Source: Flavobacteriaceae bacterium | Lineage (GTDB): Bacteria > Bacteroidota > Bacteroidia > Flavobacteriales > Flavobacteriaceae | Assembly: GCA_030590765.1 (NCBI GenBank) | Contig: JAUVCP010000063.1 | Coordinates: 1-9,100, forward strand | DNA: 9,100 nt | Direction of reading: 5' to 3' | Part shown: piece by piece, positions 6,137-9,100 of the stretch | Layout of the letters: each line of letters opens with the position of its first letter | How positions within the stretch are numbered: position 1 is the first letter of the stretch | Position numbers and translations under genes: made by a program | The notes under the pieces: model-generated | Databases searched by the model: none | What the model was told of the DNA's origin: nothing | What the model saw: only the letters and a program-made list of their open reading frames with translations

Positions 6137-6832
6137 TTGAAAAAAATCGGATTAATAGGAGGGATGAGCTGGGAATCCTCTATGGTTTATTATGAACTGA
6201 TCAATTTAAAAGTTAGAGAATTACTTGGAGGCTTTCATTCTGCCAGTTGCGTGATGGAATCTGTTGATTTTGCCGAGATAGAAAAGTTACAACATGATAA
6301 TGATTGGGATGAATTAGGTAATATCATGGGAAGGGCTGCAGAAAATCTTGAAAAGAGCGGTGCAAATGTTGTCGTTTTATGTACAAATACAATGCATTTA
6401 TTAAGTGATCAGATCAAAGAGAAAATTTCCGTTCCTTTTTTGCATATTGCCGAATCAACAGGTAAAAATATTCTAAAAAAGAGAATCAATAAAGTTGCCT
6501 TACTGGGTACAAAATTTACAATGGAAAAAGATTTTTATAAAAAGATCTTGCTTGATGATTTTAATATAGAGGTGATTATTCCTGAAAATAAAGATAGGAG
6601 AATAATACATGATATTATTTACAAGGAATTGGTTCAAGGTAAGTTAAATGATAATTCAAGAAAATTAATGATTAAGATTATCAAAAAGTTAGAAAATAAT
6701 GGAGCTAAAGGTGTTATTTTAGGTTGTACGGAAATACCTCTATTGATCAAACAAAAAGATGTGGATATTCCTGTTTTTGATACAACCAAAATTCATGCTG
6801 AGGATGCAGTTTCTTTTGCATTTGGTCAATAG
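6137..6832 (+). CDS. Aspartate/glutamate-type amino-acid racemase
   Basis: A 231-residue cytoplasmic, cofactor-independent racemase of the Asp/Glu racemase family, close in layout to aspartate racemase and the broad-spectrum E. coli YgeA. Two catalytic cysteines are in place: Cys82 in VVVLCTNTMH and Cys197 in VILGCTEIPLL. The N-terminal KKIGLIGGMSWESS (2-15) and GGFHSA (31-36) are family signatures. The start is TTG (6137-6139): the first in-frame ATG is Met10, inside the conserved GGMSW motif, and no in-frame ATG lies between the TTG and the nhaC stop. The enzyme interconverts L- and D-amino acids, most likely aspartate or another small amino acid, which could feed peptidoglycan or D-amino-acid pools. 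It lies 46 bases after nhaC. Its TAG (6830-6832) overlaps the end of the convergent oxidoreductase gene by seven bases. The exact substrate is not readable from sequence. Confidence 0.9.
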   Translation: MKKIGLIGGMSWESSMVYYELINLKVRELLGGFHSASCVMESVDFAEIEKLQHDNDWDELGNIMGRAAENLEKSGANVVVLCTNTMHLLSDQIKEKISVPFLHIAESTGKNILKKRINKVALLGTKFTMEKDFYKKILLDDFNIEVIIPENKDRRIIHDIIYKELVQGKLNDNSRKLMIKIIKKLENNGAKGVILGCTEIPLLIKQKDVDIPVFDTTKIHAEDAVSFAFGQ

Positions 6833-8379
6833 ATCAAACTAATCTGTTCTGCACATTTTTCACCATCAATTGCTGCCGAAATAATACCGCCTGCGTACCC
6901 GGCGCCTTCTCCACAAGGGTATAAACCTTTAATTTGAATATGTTCCATAGTTTTTCTGTCTCTTGGAATTCTAACAGGTGATGAAGTTCTTGATTCAGGG
7001 GCATGTACAACTGCTTCATTCGTTAAATATCCTTTCATGGATCTTCCAAATTGTTCAAATCCATTTTGTAAGGTTTTATTTATAAAATCAGGTAAAACAT
7101 TACCTAGTTCAACAGAAGTTGTACCTGGAAGATAAGATGTTTTCGGAATGTTATGAGATAATTTTCCTTTTGTAAAATCAACCAGTCTTTGTGCAGGAAC
7201 TCTTTGTGTTTCACCAGCCAATTGCCATGCTGTTTGTTCTATTTTTTTTTGAAATTCAACTCCGGCCAAAGGTCCGAATTTTTTGTATGCAGCAAAATCT
7301 TCCAGTTTTAATTCTACAACAATACCTGAATTGGATGTTGGCTGATCTCTTTTTGAAGGAGACCACCCATTTGTAACGACTTCTCCGGGAGCAGTTGCAC
7401 AAGGAGCAATTACACCACCAGGGCACATACAGAAAGAGTAGACACCTCTATTTTTTACTTGTTTTACAATGCTGTATGGAGCAGGGGGAAGGTAATCTCC
7501 CCTAATTTCACAGTGATATTGTATCTGATCAATCAATTGTTGAGAATGTTCAACTCTAACTCCCAAAGCAAAAGGTTTGGCTTCAATTTCAATTCCTTTA
7601 TTGTACAAAAGCTCAAAAATATCTCTGGCAGAATGCCCGGTTGCCAAAATTATTTTTTTAGAATGGATGATATATCCATTTTGGGTTTCAACACCTTGAA
7701 CTTCATTATTTTTGATGATTATATCAATAACTCTGGTATTGAATAGAACTTGACCTCCGTAATTTAAAATGGTCTCACGTATGGCCTGAATTATCTTTGG
7801 AAGTTTGTTTGTGCCAATGTGTGGATGGGCATCTACATTTATATTTTTGTTTGCTCCATGTGCAATAAGTAGCTTTAAGATCTGATGGACATCACCTCTT
7901 TTTTTTGATCTTGTATAAAGTTTTCCATCTGAAAAAGTTCCTGCTCCTCCTTCACCAAAGCAGTAGTTGGAATCTTCATTTACAATATGATTTTTGGTTA
8001 GGGCTGCAAGATCTCTTCGCCTTTCCCTTACATTTTTACCTCTTTCTATAACGATTGGTTTGAACCCTTTTTCGATCAATTTCAAAGCAGCAAATAGTCC
8101 GGCAGGACCGGCACCAATTACAATCACTTCTTTAGAAGTACTTACATCTTTATAATGTGGAATTTCAATTGGGCTTTCCTTAAAATCTTCTTTGATAAAA
8201 ACACGAATCCTTAAATTGATCTTTATATTTTTTTGACGAGCATCAACAGACCTTTTTAAAATTTCAACATGGTGGATATCTTTAGCATTCAATCTTTTGT
8301 TTTTTGCAACAAATAATTTAAGTTGCTCCAGATCCTGGGCAATTTTCGGTTTTACCGGAAGTTGGAATTCCTGTTGCAT
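6826..8379 (-). CDS. NAD(P)/FAD-dependent oxidoreductase (COG2509 family)
   Basis: 517 residues, the usual length for this family of uncharacterised FAD-dependent dehydrogenases. An N-terminal domain (1-80) carries the family pattern ILKRSVDARQKNIKINLRI (40-58). A Rossmann FAD site follows with VIGAGPAGLFAAL (87-99) and the acidic end of the second strand in IVIERG (109-114, E112). Next is FGEGGAGTFSDGKL (141-154), then a cysteine-containing block CMCPGGVIAPCATAPGE in the central part. A C-terminal GLYPCGEGAGYAGGIISAAIDG (485-506) closes the FAD fold and contacts the isoalloxazine in related proteins. There is no signal peptide or TM segment, so it is cytoplasmic. The physiological substrate of this family is not established to my knowledge. 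The ATG is clear, 52 bases after the porin stop; it may be co-transcribed with the porin or have its own promoter. Its TGA lies within the 3' end of the racemase gene on the opposite strand. Confidence 0.92.
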   Translation of the reverse strand: MQQEFQLPVKPKIAQDLEQLKLFVAKNKRLNAKDIHHVEILKRSVDARQKNIKINLRIRVFIKEDFKESPIEIPHYKDVSTSKEVIVIGAGPAGLFAALKLIEKGFKPIVIERGKNVRERRRDLAALTKNHIVNEDSNYCFGEGGAGTFSDGKLYTRSKKRGDVHQILKLLIAHGANKNINVDAHPHIGTNKLPKIIQAIRETILNYGGQVLFNTRVIDIIIKNNEVQGVETQNGYIIHSKKIILATGHSARDIFELLYNKGIEIEAKPFALGVRVEHSQQLIDQIQYHCEIRGDYLPPAPYSIVKQVKNRGVYSFCMCPGGVIAPCATAPGEVVTNGWSPSKRDQPTSNSGIVVELKLEDFAAYKKFGPLAGVEFQKKIEQTAWQLAGETQRVPAQRLVDFTKGKLSHNIPKTSYLPGTTSVELGNVLPDFINKTLQNGFEQFGRSMKGYLTNEAVVHAPESRTSSPVRIPRDRKTMEHIQIKGLYPCGEGAGYAGGIISAAIDGEKCAEQISLIY

Positions 8380-8431
8380 AGTTTTTATATCAAAATACTC
8401 TTCATTATGGTTTCATCTGTTAAATTAAATA

Positions 8432-9100
8432 TCAAATAAAAAAAGTCCAAATAATTCCAAACCTAAGAGATAGATCCCGATATGGATAGGTGGGAGCCGA
8501 ATAATAATTATTTTTACTAAAACTGGAATTGAAATGCTGTAATTTTAAAAATATTTGCATGGTTCGTATTCGCATATTTAAAAAGAAATCAAAAATAGGA
8601 TAGCCCCCAATTTCTTGTTCATTTTGTAAATAGAACTCAGATAGAACAGGATTATAACTATTCATATAGTACTTATTGAAATAGCTAAATGTAACACCGG
8701 TTTGTAAATATAAGGGTTTGCCTTTAAAAATATGGTTTTGATAATAAAGGGTGTTTCGTGTAACAAAATCAGGTACTCTAAAAACATCACTACCTGATGA
8801 AACATTTTGATAAATAAACTGATTATCCAAAGCAAAATGACCCAATCTAAATTCTTTACTGATTTTAACTTTTAAATAATTTATATTTTCACTTGATTGA
8901 ATGGGTTTAGTTTGTTCATTTTCTGCTGTAGCATCAAAATAAGTGTAATTATTTATATTGTTAATGTCAACAGAGGCATAACCCCATTTTTTGGAATCAA
9001 ATTTAAAACCAATACCTGTTGTTTCTTCATTGTCAAAATTGTTTTGCCAGTTGTATTTTTTGTATCCGCTTTGATATAATTGAAAGTTGAGATTTGGTGT
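8432..9100 (-). CDS. Putative outer-membrane porin, C-terminal part (Porin_10-like)
   Basis: The frame is open from the window edge (9100) to a TAA at 8434-8432, giving the last 222 residues of a longer protein; family members run to about 600 residues or more, so most of the gene is outside. Alternating polar/aromatic beta-strands typical of an outer-membrane barrel run throughout, for example WGYASVDI, EFRLGHFALDNQFIYQNV, LYLQTGVTFSYFNKYY and MQIFLKLQHFN. The protein ends with a flavobacterial-porin-like tail, YYSAPTYPYRDLSLRFGIIWTFFI, with the aromatic-rich last strand used for barrel assembly. A TTG inside the frame at 8845 is not a start, because the barrel pattern continues upstream without a stop. 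It should sit in the outer membrane; the transported solute is unknown. The FAD-dependent oxidoreductase gene follows 52 bases downstream on the same strand. Confidence 0.82.
   Translation of the reverse strand, partial: TPNLNFQLYQSGYKKYNWQNNFDNEETTGIGFKFDSKKWGYASVDINNINNYTYFDATAENEQTKPIQSSENINYLKVKISKEFRLGHFALDNQFIYQNVSSGSDVFRVPDFVTRNTLYYQNHIFKGKPLYLQTGVTFSYFNKYYMNSYNPVLSEFYLQNEQEIGGYPIFDFFLNMRIRTMQIFLKLQHFNSSFSKNNYYSAPTYPYRDLSLRFGIIWTFFI

Noticed and set aside
8432..8845. A stand-alone 137-residue protein starting at TTG 8845
   Set aside because: The same frame continues without a stop to the window edge with uninterrupted beta-barrel character, so the TTG is internal to the truncated porin.
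1..9100. CRISPR arrays, tRNA genes, insertion sequences, phage genes or toxin-antitoxin/defence operons
   Set aside because: I looked on both strands and found no regularly spaced repeats, cloverleaf-like segments, transposase motifs or paired small toxin/antitoxin frames that would support any of these.

Overview
The window looks like chromosomal DNA from a member of the Bacteroidota, probably Flavobacteriia. It is strongly AT-rich, genes lack obvious Shine-Dalgarno sequences, the recognisable promoters fit the TTTG / TAnnTTTG pattern of this phylum, and the right edge carries the C-terminus of a flavobacterial-type putative porin (Porin_10-like). The genetic code is standard: intact genes end in TAA, TAG and TGA.

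Left part (1-3470, all minus strand). A two-gene envelope operon encodes a 12-TM RND/MMPL-type exporter (1186-3426) followed one base later by an outer-membrane lipoprotein-sorting (LolA-like) protein (459-1184). This pairing suggests movement of a lipid or lipoprotein from the inner membrane towards the outer membrane. Downstream is a PadR-family regulator (3-341) that is readable from end to end but carries two in-frame stop codons (TGA at codon 19, TAA at codon 78), so it is a pseudogene. Its promoter region still holds a perfect inverted repeat, and its end still overlaps the ATG of a next gene that is cut by the window edge.

Middle part (3470-4635). This is a mostly gene-poor stretch. 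It holds a possible 39-residue small protein (3706-3825, minus) followed by a long hairpin. It also holds a 108-residue winged-helix-like protein of unknown family (4076-4402, minus) with a strong terminator behind it and two overlapping, mutually exclusive inverted repeats just ahead of its start codon.

Right part (4590-9100). A plus-strand pair encodes an NhaC-family Na+/H+ antiporter (4636-6090) and an aspartate/glutamate (amino-acid) racemase with a TTG start (6137-6832), under a good Bacteroidota-type promoter. The racemase runs tail to tail, with a 7-base overlap, into a minus-strand FAD-dependent oxidoreductase of the COG2509 type (6826-8379), itself 52 bases downstream of the truncated porin gene (8432-9100).

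I see no CRISPR array, tRNA, rRNA, IS element or clear defence system. The least conventional signals are the twice-interrupted padR, the small ORF plus hairpin in the gene-free stretch, and the competing hairpins before the winged-helix gene.
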